DNA of 22,593 bases from a virus. The translations under genes and the position numbers were made by a program. The notes beneath the pieces are model-generated. The model worked only from the letters and a program-made list of their open reading frames with translations. It was not told where the DNA came from and did not search any database. Below are positions 14,715 through 19,778 of the stretch, piece after piece. Position 1 is the first letter of the stretch; every line of letters begins with the position of its first letter. The stretch spans positions 1 to 22,593 of IMG/VR virus record IMGVR_UViG_3300038701_001267, one strand, 5' to 3'.

Positions 14715-15216
14715 ATTTTCGCTTGACAGCTATGAGACTGTGGAAGACCGGCACGCTCGGGCACTCGCAGAATACCCAGACCTGCGGGTAGTGATTAACA
14801 ACCACACCACACCGGCGGACAGGGAACGAAACACGTGGGTTGTGGAAGCTCGCGTGTATAAGGATGCTGGTGATCAGGCGGCGGATATTCCTAAAGCAAC
14901 TGAGTGGGCGTTTGAAATTGATGGCGAGGGGATGGCAAATAAAACTTCGGCGTTGGAGAATGCGTGCACGTCTGCGCTCGGTCGGGCACTCCGGTGGGCG
15001 TTTGCCGGTTCTAAAGGTCCTAGCCGTTCGGAGATGGAGAAAGTGGAACGGATGGAAAATCGAGACTGGCTGGCTGAGGCAGATAAGCTAGACGATGTTA
15101 AGCAACTCCGAGTCTTGTGGGCTCACGCTAAACAGGCCGGAGCTGACAAAGACATTCTGAAAAAGTTGGAGGCACGGGCGAGTGAACTCGGCAATAGTGA
15201 GGGCGGCAACTCGTGA
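14707..15216 (+). CDS. Single-strand annealing recombinase, ERF-like (probable)
   Basis: The 169-residue protein has the motif 'KTSALENACTSALGRALRW' at about residues 79-97, which is typical of ERF and related annealing proteins, and a conserved beta-rich N-terminal half ('DLRVVINNHTTP', 'NTWVVEARVYKD', 'EWAFEIDGEGMANK'). The C-terminus is helical, as in actinophage versions. It is encoded next to a YqaJ-type exonuclease, the usual partner of such proteins. It would pair homologous single strands left by resection. Family identity (ERF versus Rad52-like Sak) is not certain. The start overlaps the RHH gene by ATGA-like 8-bp overlap. Confidence 0.75.
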   Translation: MTRFSLDSYETVEDRHARALAEYPDLRVVINNHTTPADRERNTWVVEARVYKDAGDQAADIPKATEWAFEIDGEGMANKTSALENACTSALGRALRWAFAGSKGPSRSEMEKVERMENRDWLAEADKLDDVKQLRVLWAHAKQAGADKDILKKLEARASELGNSEGGNS

Positions 15217-15217
15217 A

Positions 15218-15388
15218 GTGTTGGAAGCGTACAATCAAGCCATCCTTCGGGGTGACCTCCAGGCGGCCTTATTTTGGCGGCCTATTGTTGTTGAAAGGTT
15301 GGGGTTGTTAGGTGGAGACGACACGGATTCTGCAGGAGTTGTCGGAGTTGACGGCGACGAGTCGGAGGGGCGTGGAGGCCCTTTTTGA
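15218..15388 (+). CDS. Small overlapping ORF of the recombination operon, hypothetical
   Basis: The frame from GTG 15218 encodes 56 residues: 'LEAYNQAILRGDLQAALFWRPI' followed by 'VVERLGLLGGDDTD' and a glycine-rich tail. The N-terminal helical part looks like a real protein; the tail may be read-through of the overlap with the next gene. It overlaps the coiled-coil gene (15312) by 77 bp. Weak Shine-Dalgarno. Listed because the helical block is not expected by chance, but the end is doubtful. Confidence 0.45.
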   Translation: MLEAYNQAILRGDLQAALFWRPIVVERLGLLGGDDTDSAGVVGVDGDESEGRGGPF

Positions 15389-15638
15389 GGCTGAGGAAGA
15401 ACTAGCGCACGCTGAGAACGAGTTGGATGCGGTCGAGGCTAGGGCGTTTTTGGATTCTGAGGGGTCGGTGGCGGAGCGTACTGCTCGGGCGAAGCTGATC
15501 GCGGCGGATGTTCGGTTGGCTCGGGATTTGGCTAAGGCTTCGGTGAACCGGATTAAGACCAAACTGCGCGTTATTGATAGTGAGATTGTGGCGCAGTCCA
15601 CTATGGCGAAACTATTAGCAGCGGAGGCCAGACTATGA
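15312..15638 (+). CDS. Coiled-coil protein of unknown function
   Basis: The 108-residue protein is almost entirely helical and alanine-, glutamate- and arginine-rich with heptad-like spacing ('LQELSELTATSRRGVEALFE', 'EELAHAENELDAVEARAFLD', 'AKLIAADVRLARDLAKASVN'). It should form a dimeric or trimeric coiled coil. GTG start at 15312 with GTTAGGTG just upstream. It follows the annealing protein in the same operon and is ATGA-coupled to a zinc-finger mini-gene. No catalytic motif is seen. Confidence 0.75.
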   Translation: METTRILQELSELTATSRRGVEALFEAEEELAHAENELDAVEARAFLDSEGSVAERTARAKLIAADVRLARDLAKASVNRIKTKLRVIDSEIVAQSTMAKLLAAEARL

Positions 15639-15727
15639 AGTGTGACAACTGTGGCATTTTTGAGGCGATGGAGAACCGTGGCCTGTGTGACACCTGCGGG
15701 GATATCTTTGGGGTGCCTACGGGTTAG
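15635..15727 (+). CDS. Mini zinc-finger protein (two CxxC pairs)
   Basis: A 30-residue frame, 'MKCDNCGIFEAMENRGLCDT' continuing 'CGDIFGVPTG', has CxxC at residues 3-6 and 18-21, a classic small zinc ribbon. It overlaps the upstream stop by ATGA and ends just before a terminator, so it is the last gene of the operon. Such tiny zinc ribbons often act as adaptor or regulatory proteins. The evenly spaced cysteine pairs argue against chance. Confidence 0.65.
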   Translation: MKCDNCGIFEAMENRGLCDTCGDIFGVPTG

Positions 15728-15742
15728 ACTTGTTGGAACAGT

Positions 15743-15782
15743 TCCCCCCTTTGGCTTCCGGCTAGTCGGGGGGACTTTTTTT
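15743..15782 (+). terminator. Rho-independent terminator of the recombination operon
   Basis: Six C residues (15744-15749) pair with six G residues (15768-15773) with flanking T-A, and a run of seven T follows (15776-15782). The loop is 18 nt with internal pairing GGCTTCCGGCTAG. It sits 15 bp after the zinc-finger stop codon. Confidence 0.8.
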
Positions 15783-15783
15783 G

Positions 15784-15995
15784 ATGTCAGAACTGTACCG
15801 TTTTCGGTATAGTTTTGACAGTCGCCTTTATATAAATGTGGAAGCCAGCTTTTACGTAAATATGGTAGTCGTGCCATATTTTGCTAAGTGACACTAACGG
15901 GTGGGCTAAGTGTCATTTACTTCACACCATGCCAAGGATTTGCCTCCGATGTCACAAAATTGGTACAGTTTGGGCACGAGAGAAGGGTGGAACCT
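15784..15995. promoter_or_regulatory. Repeat-rich regulatory gap before the second WhiB region
   Basis: This AT-rich stretch has no good gene. It holds: TACCG-TTTT-CGGTA at 15796-15809; a 15-bp direct repeat with three mismatches at 15827-15841 and 15851-15865, 24 bp apart; an 8-bp inverted repeat AAATATGG / CCATATTT with an 8-bp spacer at 15858-15881; and TGACACT / AGTGTCA at 15889-15895 and 15909-15915. The density and spacing suggest binding sites for one or more of the phage's DNA-binding proteins, or a replication origin. Confidence 0.55.
15940..15969 (+). promoter_or_regulatory. Promoter for the gene at 15996
   Basis: TTGCCT (15940-15945), an 18-base spacer and TACAGT (15964-15969) form a plausible sigma70-type promoter. 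The start codon lies 27 bases downstream after GAAGGG at 15982-15987. The same TACAGT -10 hexamer recurs at 19144-19149. Confidence 0.55.
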
Positions 15996-16217
15996 ATGAA
16001 CAGGGAACAAATACGCAGAGCCGAACGGGTGTCCGAAACACTCCTAGAACGCCGCATGAGGACCATTGAGTCTTTGCAGGAAGCGAAACAGTGGCAACGT
16101 CCACGATCCACAAGCGGAACCAAACAACACGACCTGCAAACTAACCGTGGCGAGTACACGTTTACCGATGAACAGTTCCGTATCGCGTTGGCTTCACTTG
16201 AGAAGGCCGAACAGTGA
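15996..16217 (+). CDS. Small basic helical protein, unknown
   Basis: The 73-residue form from ATG 15996 (ribosome binding site GAAGGG) is highly charged: 'MNREQIRRAERVSETLLERR', 'TIESLQEAKQWQRP', then 'GEYTFTDEQFRIALASLEKA'. A longer upstream start has no ribosome binding site and would read through the regulatory gap. It overlaps the second WhiB gene by GTGA-type 4 bp, so the pair is coupled. Likely a helical nucleic-acid- or WhiB-associated protein; not assignable to a family. Confidence 0.7.
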   Translation: MNREQIRRAERVSETLLERRMRTIESLQEAKQWQRPRSTSGTKQHDLQTNRGEYTFTDEQFRIALASLEKAEQ

Positions 16218-16474
16218 CCTCCTGGCAGGACCTAGACCAGGCTATTCAGGATGAAGGCGGTGTAGTGCCGTGTCAGAACGCCCCGGATATGTTCTTCAAC
16301 ACTGACGAGGGCGACCGTAGCCAATACGCGACAGCTCGCTTATTGTGTTCCGAGTGCCCGGTGAAGGATTTGTGTTTGTCGTATGCGTTGGATGCGGGGG
16401 AACCTTTTGGTTTGTGGGGTGGGTTTTCGCCTCCTGAGCGGCGGCAGATGTTGCGTCGTCGCCCAGTTGCCTAA
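16214..16474 (+). CDS. WhiB-like iron-sulfur regulator, second copy
   Basis: The 86-residue protein has WhiB cysteines at 20, 45, 48 and 54 ('VVPCQ', 'LLCSECPVKDLCLSYA') and the turn 'FGLWGGFS' at residues 65-72. A basic C-terminus 'PPERRQMLRRRPVA' follows, the feature that lets many WhiB proteins contact DNA; the first copy lacks this basic run. GTG start at 16214, coupled to the upstream gene. The two copies share the cluster layout but differ widely elsewhere, so they probably came from separate acquisitions or diverged long ago. It likely binds sigma-A at selected promoters. Confidence 0.95.
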   Translation: MTSWQDLDQAIQDEGGVVPCQNAPDMFFNTDEGDRSQYATARLLCSECPVKDLCLSYALDAGEPFGLWGGFSPPERRQMLRRRPVA

Positions 16475-16481
16475 TTGTGCA

Positions 16482-16500
16482 AGTTGTACAACTAAGTGAC
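16482..16500. promoter_or_regulatory. Perfect 12-bp palindrome and CTAAGTGAC motif, possible operator
   Basis: AGTTGTACAACT (16482-16493) is a perfect palindrome. It overlaps CTAAGTGAC (16492-16500), a motif that also occurs at 15884-15892 and, with one change, at 15906-15914. It lies eight bases after the second WhiB stop codon. It may be a transcription-factor site; there is no terminator-like T run. Confidence 0.4.
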
Positions 16501-16561
16501 GCTTTTAGGGCTTCGGGTAAACCCGCACGTCCACGCATATTGAGGGCCTTAGACGGCTTTC

Positions 16562-16670
16562 TGTGGCGTTTGGAAGGGGTTTGTGGCCGTTCGCACACAT
16601 TTGCAAATGTCGGCGTTCGCACGCATTCCACACCGTGTCGGCGTTCCCGGACATTCTGTGGCCGGTTCGG
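16562..16670 (+). repeat. Imperfect tandem iteron-like repeats
   Basis: A motif close to TGT(G/C)G(G/C)CGTTC begins at 16562, 16582, 16608, 16636 and 16657, at spacings of 20, 26, 28 and 21 bp. The best copies (16582, 16608) extend for about 18 bp. Embedded at 16597-16610 is a perfect 14-bp palindrome, ACATTTGCAAATGT. The array ends just before the -10 of the gene at 16683, so it may be an operator or origin for the DNA-replication operon that follows. Confidence 0.55.
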
Positions 16671-16682
16671 TAGTATGGGGTT
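16671..16682 (+). promoter_or_regulatory. Leaderless promoter -10 for the gene at 16683
   Basis: TAGTAT (16671-16676), then GGGGTT, then ATG at 16683: the same six-base spacing as other genes here. CGGACA at 16648-16653 gives a four-of-six -35 match at a 17-base spacer. It lies directly after the iteron-like repeats. Confidence 0.6.
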
Positions 16683-16841
16683 ATGACTGAGCGGTGGATG
16701 ATTGGGCGGGTAAGGATTATTCGTTACCCGTTACGTCGCCAAGCCATGTTCGGATGGACTTTGGTTCGGGAGGAAACCCGGACAGTGTTGGAGCTTTTCC
16801 ATCGCAGGTCGATGTGGGTTTTTGAGGTGCTGCCAAAATGA
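16683..16841 (+). CDS. Small basic protein, first gene of the resolvase operon
   Basis: The 52-residue frame ('MTERWMIGRVRIIRYPLRRQ', then 'TLVREETRTVLELFHRRSMW') is basic, with arginine-rich strands. The ATG lies six bases after a -10 hexamer and has no Shine-Dalgarno. Its stop overlaps the resolvase start by ATGA. It could be a nucleic-acid-binding accessory to the next gene; no family is recognised. Confidence 0.6.
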   Translation: MTERWMIGRVRIIRYPLRRQAMFGWTLVREETRTVLELFHRRSMWVFEVLPK

Positions 16842-17233
16842 GTGGGTCTGCCTCTCGGCGTAAGGGTAACGCTGCGGAAGTGGAAGTGGTGCACGCCCTG
16901 CGGAGGGCCGGCTGGGAGGCTGAAACCTCGAGGAACGCTAGGAACGGGACACAAAAGGGTGAGGACATCGTGTCCGATTTTCCCATGTCTATTGAGGTGA
17001 AGAATCATACTCGGACGGATTTGGCGGGATGGTGGAAGCAAGCGCAAGAGCAAGCCGGCACCGCCATGCCCGTAGTGATCCATAAACGTGTAGGCAAGCC
17101 CCGCGCCGAGGACTGGTGGGTCACAATGGACTTGCAGACGCTTCTCGATTTGGTCAAGGTGTTTCAGTGGGAAGAATCGGCGCAAGAGGTCATCGAGAAG
17201 ATTGCTGCGGAGGTGGAAGATGTCGATCGGTAA
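16838..17233 (+). CDS. Holliday junction resolvase-like nuclease (Hjc-type PD-(D/E)XK)
   Basis: The 131-residue protein begins 'SASRRKGNAAEVEVVHALRR', matching the N-terminal helix of Hjc-type resolvases with an acidic residue at position 14 or 16, then 'KGEDIVSDFPMSIEVKNHTR' with D43, E53 and K55 as the nuclease motif. The C-terminus continues with 'DWWVTMDLQTLLDLVKVF' and a helical tail. It would cut branched DNA made by the phage recombination system. Length fits. A RusA-type fold is excluded by the EVK motif. It overlaps the HNH gene start by 14 bp. Confidence 0.85.
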   Translation: MSGSASRRKGNAAEVEVVHALRRAGWEAETSRNARNGTQKGEDIVSDFPMSIEVKNHTRTDLAGWWKQAQEQAGTAMPVVIHKRVGKPRAEDWWVTMDLQTLLDLVKVFQWEESAQEVIEKIAAEVEDVDR

Positions 17234-17672
17234 AAAGTCGAAACTAAACCTCGCCCAAAAACGGCGCATAGTATTTGTCCGCGACGGGGAAACCTGTATA
17301 GCAAAAGGTGTGTTCGGGTTTTGTGGTGGTGATTTGACTCTGCAACATCGGGCTGGTCGGGGTATGGGTGGAAGTGCTGAACGTGACGGGTTCGACAATT
17401 TGGTCACTATGTGCATGATTCACAATGAGCTGGAAACAGCGAGCGCGGATTTTCATCGGTTGTGTGTGAAGTTGGGGTGGTCGATGCCGCGTTGGGTGCA
17501 CGATCAGGGTTTCGCGGATGTGGTGCCGGTGTGGTATCCCGGCAAAGGGTGGTTTCTTTTAGAGCCGGACGGTAGGGTGTCGATTTTGGATGAGCGGACG
17601 GCGAAGACTACGATGATTAGCATTTACGGTCCGGGGTTTATTGGGGACCCGAGTGGACACCCGGCGGGGTAG
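17220..17672 (+). CDS. HNH endonuclease-like protein
   Basis: The 150-residue form from ATG 17220 is chosen because GCGGAGG lies at 17207-17213; an upstream ATG at 17202 is inside the preceding gene and has no site. The core reads 'FVRDGETC', 'GFCGGDLTLQHRAGRGMGG' and 'DNLVTMCMIHNELETAS', with QH at 42-43, N60 and H68-N69 as the HNH-type metal and catalytic residues and C26, C35 and C65 possibly binding zinc. The C-terminal part ('VWYPGKGWFLLEPDGRVSIL') is extra. It probably nicks or cuts DNA; homing activity is possible. Confidence 0.75.
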   Translation: MSIGKKSKLNLAQKRRIVFVRDGETCIAKGVFGFCGGDLTLQHRAGRGMGGSAERDGFDNLVTMCMIHNELETASADFHRLCVKLGWSMPRWVHDQGFADVVPVWYPGKGWFLLEPDGRVSILDERTAKTTMISIYGPGFIGDPSGHPAG

Positions 17673-17683
17673 TAGACTATAAC
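17654..17683 (+). promoter_or_regulatory. Near-consensus promoter before the replication gene
   Basis: TGGACA (17654-17659, five of six) and TATAAC (17678-17683, five of six) are separated by 18 bases and overlap the end of the HNH gene. Transcription should start near 17690, giving a leader of about 100 nt before the ATG at 17794. It is the strongest match to consensus next to the one at 12759. Confidence 0.75.
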
Positions 17684-17698
17684 TAGTAAATAAATAGA

Positions 17699-17785
17699 GA
17701 TGACCGCCGCGGGTGGAATCGCGACGGCCATCAGAAAACCGATGAAATAGGCATCGGCTGGGTTCAAGTCTAGCCGATAGAAAGG
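17699..17785 (+). ncRNA. Structured 5' leader with alternative hairpins (candidate riboregulator)
   Basis: Hairpin 1 pairs 17699-17710 with 17721-17732 (10 of 12 positions). Hairpin 2 pairs CCGATG (17739-17744) with CATCGG (17752-17757). Hairpin 3 pairs ATCGGCT (17753-17759) with AGCCGAT (17772-17778). Hairpins 2 and 3 use the same middle segment, so they exclude each other. Hairpin 3 ends three bases before the AAAGG ribosome binding site (17781-17785) of the replication gene. A 16-codon ORF (17700-17750) ends in the loop of hairpin 2. The layout is like a translation-linked attenuator; no known riboswitch class is recognised. Confidence 0.55.
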
Positions 17786-17793
17786 TTAGACAA

Positions 17794-18594
17794 ATGGACA
17801 AACTAAACACCGATGTGAGATTTAGCATCGTGCCGCAATGGTTGTTAGAGGCTGAGACCTCCGACCGCGCTATCCGTGTTTACGCCCTCATTGCAGGTTA
17901 TGCAGACAGCGAGACCCTAACGGCTTTTCCTTCGAGGGAGACGCTTGCAAAGAGGGCCGGTTGTCACGTCAAGACGATAGATCGCGCTATTGCTGAACTA
18001 GTGCAAATTGGTGCGCTGACTAAGCAACAGAGGAAGAACGGGGACGAGTACAGTTCGAACCTCTACACGATCAGGAGGGTACCCCCACAGATGTCGCCAC
18101 CTAGGGACACTGATGTCGCGGGGGTAGGGACACCGGTGGGGCTACCTGGGGACACAGATGTCCCACTAACTAGAACCACCGAACTAGAACCAATTAACAA
18201 TAACCACTTAACTATAAGCGCAGATAAATCTGCGAAAACGAATCGTCCTCATCGTTTACCTGAAGACTGGTACCCATCCCAACGGTTGCTAGATATGTTC
18301 CCCGAAAAGTGGCCATCACTAGACCCGGAATACGAGATAGAAAACTTCATCAACTATTGGCTAGGAGAGGGTAAGCCTAAAGCCGATTGGGATCGCACGT
18401 TCCAGGGTTGGATGTCAAGGAATGAAAAGTCTTCTAAGCCTCGCGGTGGTGCTGGATGGGTGAAACCGACAGCAGCGCAGAGAACCGCCTCCCTATATGC
18501 CAAATATAAGGCCATAGAGGATGCGGAAGAACAGCCGATGAAGGGTATTGGCCAGGGTCCAGATTTTAGTTCGATGTTGAAAAGGGTTGACTAA
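17794..18594 (+). CDS. Winged-helix replication initiation / replisome organiser protein
   Basis: The 266-residue protein begins with a winged HTH ('PQWLLEAETSDRAIRVYALI', 'FPSRETLAKRAGCHVKTIDR', then 'IAELVQIGALTKQQRKNGDE'), as in phage replication initiators that bind origin DNA. A proline- and threonine-rich linker (about residues 97-140) joins it to a C-terminal block 'DWYPSQRLLDMFPEKWPSLD', 'IENFINYWLGEGKPKADWDR' and 'FQGWMSR', seen in phage replisome organisers and thought to bind the helicase loader. Ribosome binding site AAAGG at 17781-17785. It is coupled to the G39P-like gene by TAATG. Origin iterons, if any, should be nearby or inside this gene. Confidence 0.82.
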   Translation: MDKLNTDVRFSIVPQWLLEAETSDRAIRVYALIAGYADSETLTAFPSRETLAKRAGCHVKTIDRAIAELVQIGALTKQQRKNGDEYSSNLYTIRRVPPQMSPPRDTDVAGVGTPVGLPGDTDVPLTRTTELEPINNNHLTISADKSAKTNRPHRLPEDWYPSQRLLDMFPEKWPSLDPEYEIENFINYWLGEGKPKADWDRTFQGWMSRNEKSSKPRGGAGWVKPTAAQRTASLYAKYKAIEDAEEQPMKGIGQGPDFSSMLKRVD

Positions 18595-18920
18595 TGAAAA
18601 AAAGTGAGATGGTTAAGATTTTGACGATGGTTTCGGCTTTGGATGGTCGGTCGTCGGATGACATGCAAGTAGAAATGTGGATGCGATTGTTCGACGGGTG
18701 TTCCTTCGAGTCTGTTGAGGCGGCGATTATTCCGGCATATAAGGAATCCGATAAAGGGTTTCTAACGGCTAAGCAGGTGTGGGATGTTATGCGCCGTGAG
18801 GCCAGTCAGCCCAAACCGAATCAGTGGGTGAAGGATTTGCATCAGATCGGGGAACATTTTGCGTGCACTGCGGAGGATTGTGCCCGTTGGGATGATGAGG
18901 CTAAGGCGTTGACCGAATGA
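18594..18920 (+). CDS. Helicase-loader-like protein (G39P domain candidate)
   Basis: The 108-residue product has 'MVKILTMVSALDGRSSDDMQ', 'VEMWMRLFDGCSFESVEAAI' and 'YKESDKGFLTAKQVWDVMRR', the alternating-helix pattern of the small G39P/DnaI N-terminal domain that recruits replicative helicase. It follows the winged-helix initiator, the usual order of initiator then loader. Its start overlaps the upstream stop (TAATG). The assignment is from pattern and position; the match to G39P is not exact. Confidence 0.65.
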   Translation: MKKSEMVKILTMVSALDGRSSDDMQVEMWMRLFDGCSFESVEAAIIPAYKESDKGFLTAKQVWDVMRREASQPKPNQWVKDLHQIGEHFACTAEDCARWDDEAKALTE

Positions 18921-19120
18921 AACCGACAAACTATGCCGAACTAGAGGCTTTTTATATTGCGTTGGCTAAAGAGAATCCGTGGGCGACTATGGTGAGGGCT
19001 GGGGAGACGGTGAAGGGTAATGCGATGTGGCGGCAGATGTCGCCCGAGGAGTTGGACGAGTCAGCTCGGAGGGCGGCGGCAGAAATTGGTTGGGATGTGC
19101 CGGAGGCAGTGTTCGAATAG
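18917..19120 (+). CDS. Small protein, unknown
   Basis: The 67-residue frame ('MKPTNYAELEAFYIALAKEN', 'AMWRQMSPEELDESARRAAA', 'EIGWDVPEAVFE') is helical and acidic, with several tryptophans. It overlaps the loader gene by ATGA and ends at 19120, directly beside a promoter. No motif indicates a function. It is probably a third protein of the replication-initiation operon. Confidence 0.65.
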   Translation: MKPTNYAELEAFYIALAKENPWATMVRAGETVKGNAMWRQMSPEELDESARRAAAEIGWDVPEAVFE

Positions 19121-19149
19121 TTGCGCCTAACTGTGTAGTGGTGTACAGT
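19121..19149 (+). promoter_or_regulatory. Promoter before the small gene at 19176
   Basis: TTGCGC (19121-19126), a 17-base spacer and TACAGT (19144-19149) form a good sigma70-type promoter. GAAAGGGAG at 19162-19170 then gives the ribosome binding site for ATG 19176. The -10 hexamer matches that at 15964-15969. Confidence 0.7.
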
Positions 19150-19175
19150 ATGAAGTACCGAGAAAGGGAGACAAA

Positions 19176-19373
19176 ATGCAAACAGTTACCGCTTCACTTA
19201 CAGGCCAAGGCGTAGAAGCCGGCAAAACCTACAACCTGGACGACATTCACTTGGAGCCTCACCCGTGGGGCGTTATCTGCCGAGTAGTTGTCAGTGACGA
19301 ATCTGGTCAGACGTTCAAAGTCAATAGTGCTCAGATTATGTTTGACCTTGACGTGTCAGCGATGATGGCCTAA
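19176..19373 (+). CDS. Small beta-rich protein, unknown
   Basis: The 65-residue protein reads as short strands: 'TVTASLTGQGVEAGKTYNLD', 'WGVICRVVVSDESGQTFKVN', 'IMFDLDVSAMMA'. A small beta-barrel-like or OB-like fold is likely. It has its own promoter and ribosome binding site. It heads an operon of a 39-44-residue peptide, a zinc protein and SSB. Function is not known. Confidence 0.7.
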   Translation: MQTVTASLTGQGVEAGKTYNLDDIHLEPHPWGVICRVVVSDESGQTFKVNSAQIMFDLDVSAMMA

Positions 19374-19387
19374 TGGAGGGCCTGCCG

Positions 19388-19507
19388 ATGTGGTTAGAAC
19401 CGTTAGAACCTATGAGTGCCGATGCGATCGCGCTCATGTGTGATGCTGACCGGAGGCCACGCGATGCCGGAGAAACCCTCATTGTTCGGATTAGTCCGCT
19501 ACCATAA
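19388..19507 (+). CDS. Tiny protein upstream of the zinc-binding gene
   Basis: The 39-residue form starts at ATG 19388, eight bases after GGAGG (19376-19380); an alternative ATG at 19373 overlaps the preceding stop and gives 44 residues. The sequence, 'MWLEPLEPMSADAIALMCDA' then 'DRRPRDAGETLIVRISPLP', has no recognisable motif. Position between two genes of the same operon makes translation likely. Without it the 139 bp between neighbours would be empty. Confidence 0.5.
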   Translation: MWLEPLEPMSADAIALMCDADRRPRDAGETLIVRISPLP

Positions 19508-19512
19508 TTTGT

Positions 19513-19776
19513 GTGGCGAGGATTAACTGTGTTAGGTGTGGGTTTGAGTGGGAAGTTGCTACTCAGCGAAAGCCGGAGAACTATTGCCCGTCATGTCGTG
19601 CACGTGAAATTCAAACCGTGGACATTGGTGGGGATAAATGTCACCCGTGGCATGGCAGATTTGACGTGGATCAAGTAACACCGATAACTGAAGATGGTGA
19701 AGTGTTTAGACCGGGCCGCAGGTTGTGTGGTCATAGTGACTGTGTGAACAGTCGTCACATTGTAGAAGGAGAGTAA
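19513..19776 (+). CDS. Zinc-ribbon protein, possible HNH-like
   Basis: The 87-residue protein has an N-terminal CxxC pair ('CVRCGFEWE') and a second ('CPSCRAR') forming a zinc ribbon at about residues 6-30. The C-terminal half has 'KCHPWHGRFDVDQVTPI' and 'GRRLCGHSDCVNSRHIVEGE', cysteine- and histidine-rich with DCVN and RH, resembling the end of some HNH proteins. A DNA-binding or nicking role is inferred. GTG start at 19513. It is followed by the SSB gene two bases later. Confidence 0.65.
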   Translation: MARINCVRCGFEWEVATQRKPENYCPSCRAREIQTVDIGGDKCHPWHGRFDVDQVTPITEDGEVFRPGRRLCGHSDCVNSRHIVEGE

Positions 19777-19778
19777 GA

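Noticed and set aside
15308-15877. 189-residue minus-strand frame across the coiled-coil gene and the regulatory gap
   Set aside because: Antisense serine- and threonine-rich sequence that runs through a terminator and an operator-like region.
15784-15891. 35-codon frame in the repeat-rich gap (MSELYRFRYSF start)
   Set aside because: No ribosome binding site, directly after a terminator, and it is composed of the inverted and direct repeats.
16477-16686. 69-residue frame through the iteron-like repeats
   Set aside because: Arginine- and serine-rich translation of repeated DNA without start signal; overlaps the leaderless gene start.
16724-17416. 230-residue minus-strand frame across the resolvase and HNH genes
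   Set aside because: Antisense of two well-supported genes with clear motifs; proline- and arginine-rich with no domain.
17753-17778. tRNA T-arm-like GGTTCAAGTC in the leader before the replication gene
   Set aside because: The flanking stem does not fit the five-pair T stem, and no acceptor, D or anticodon arms can be assembled around it.
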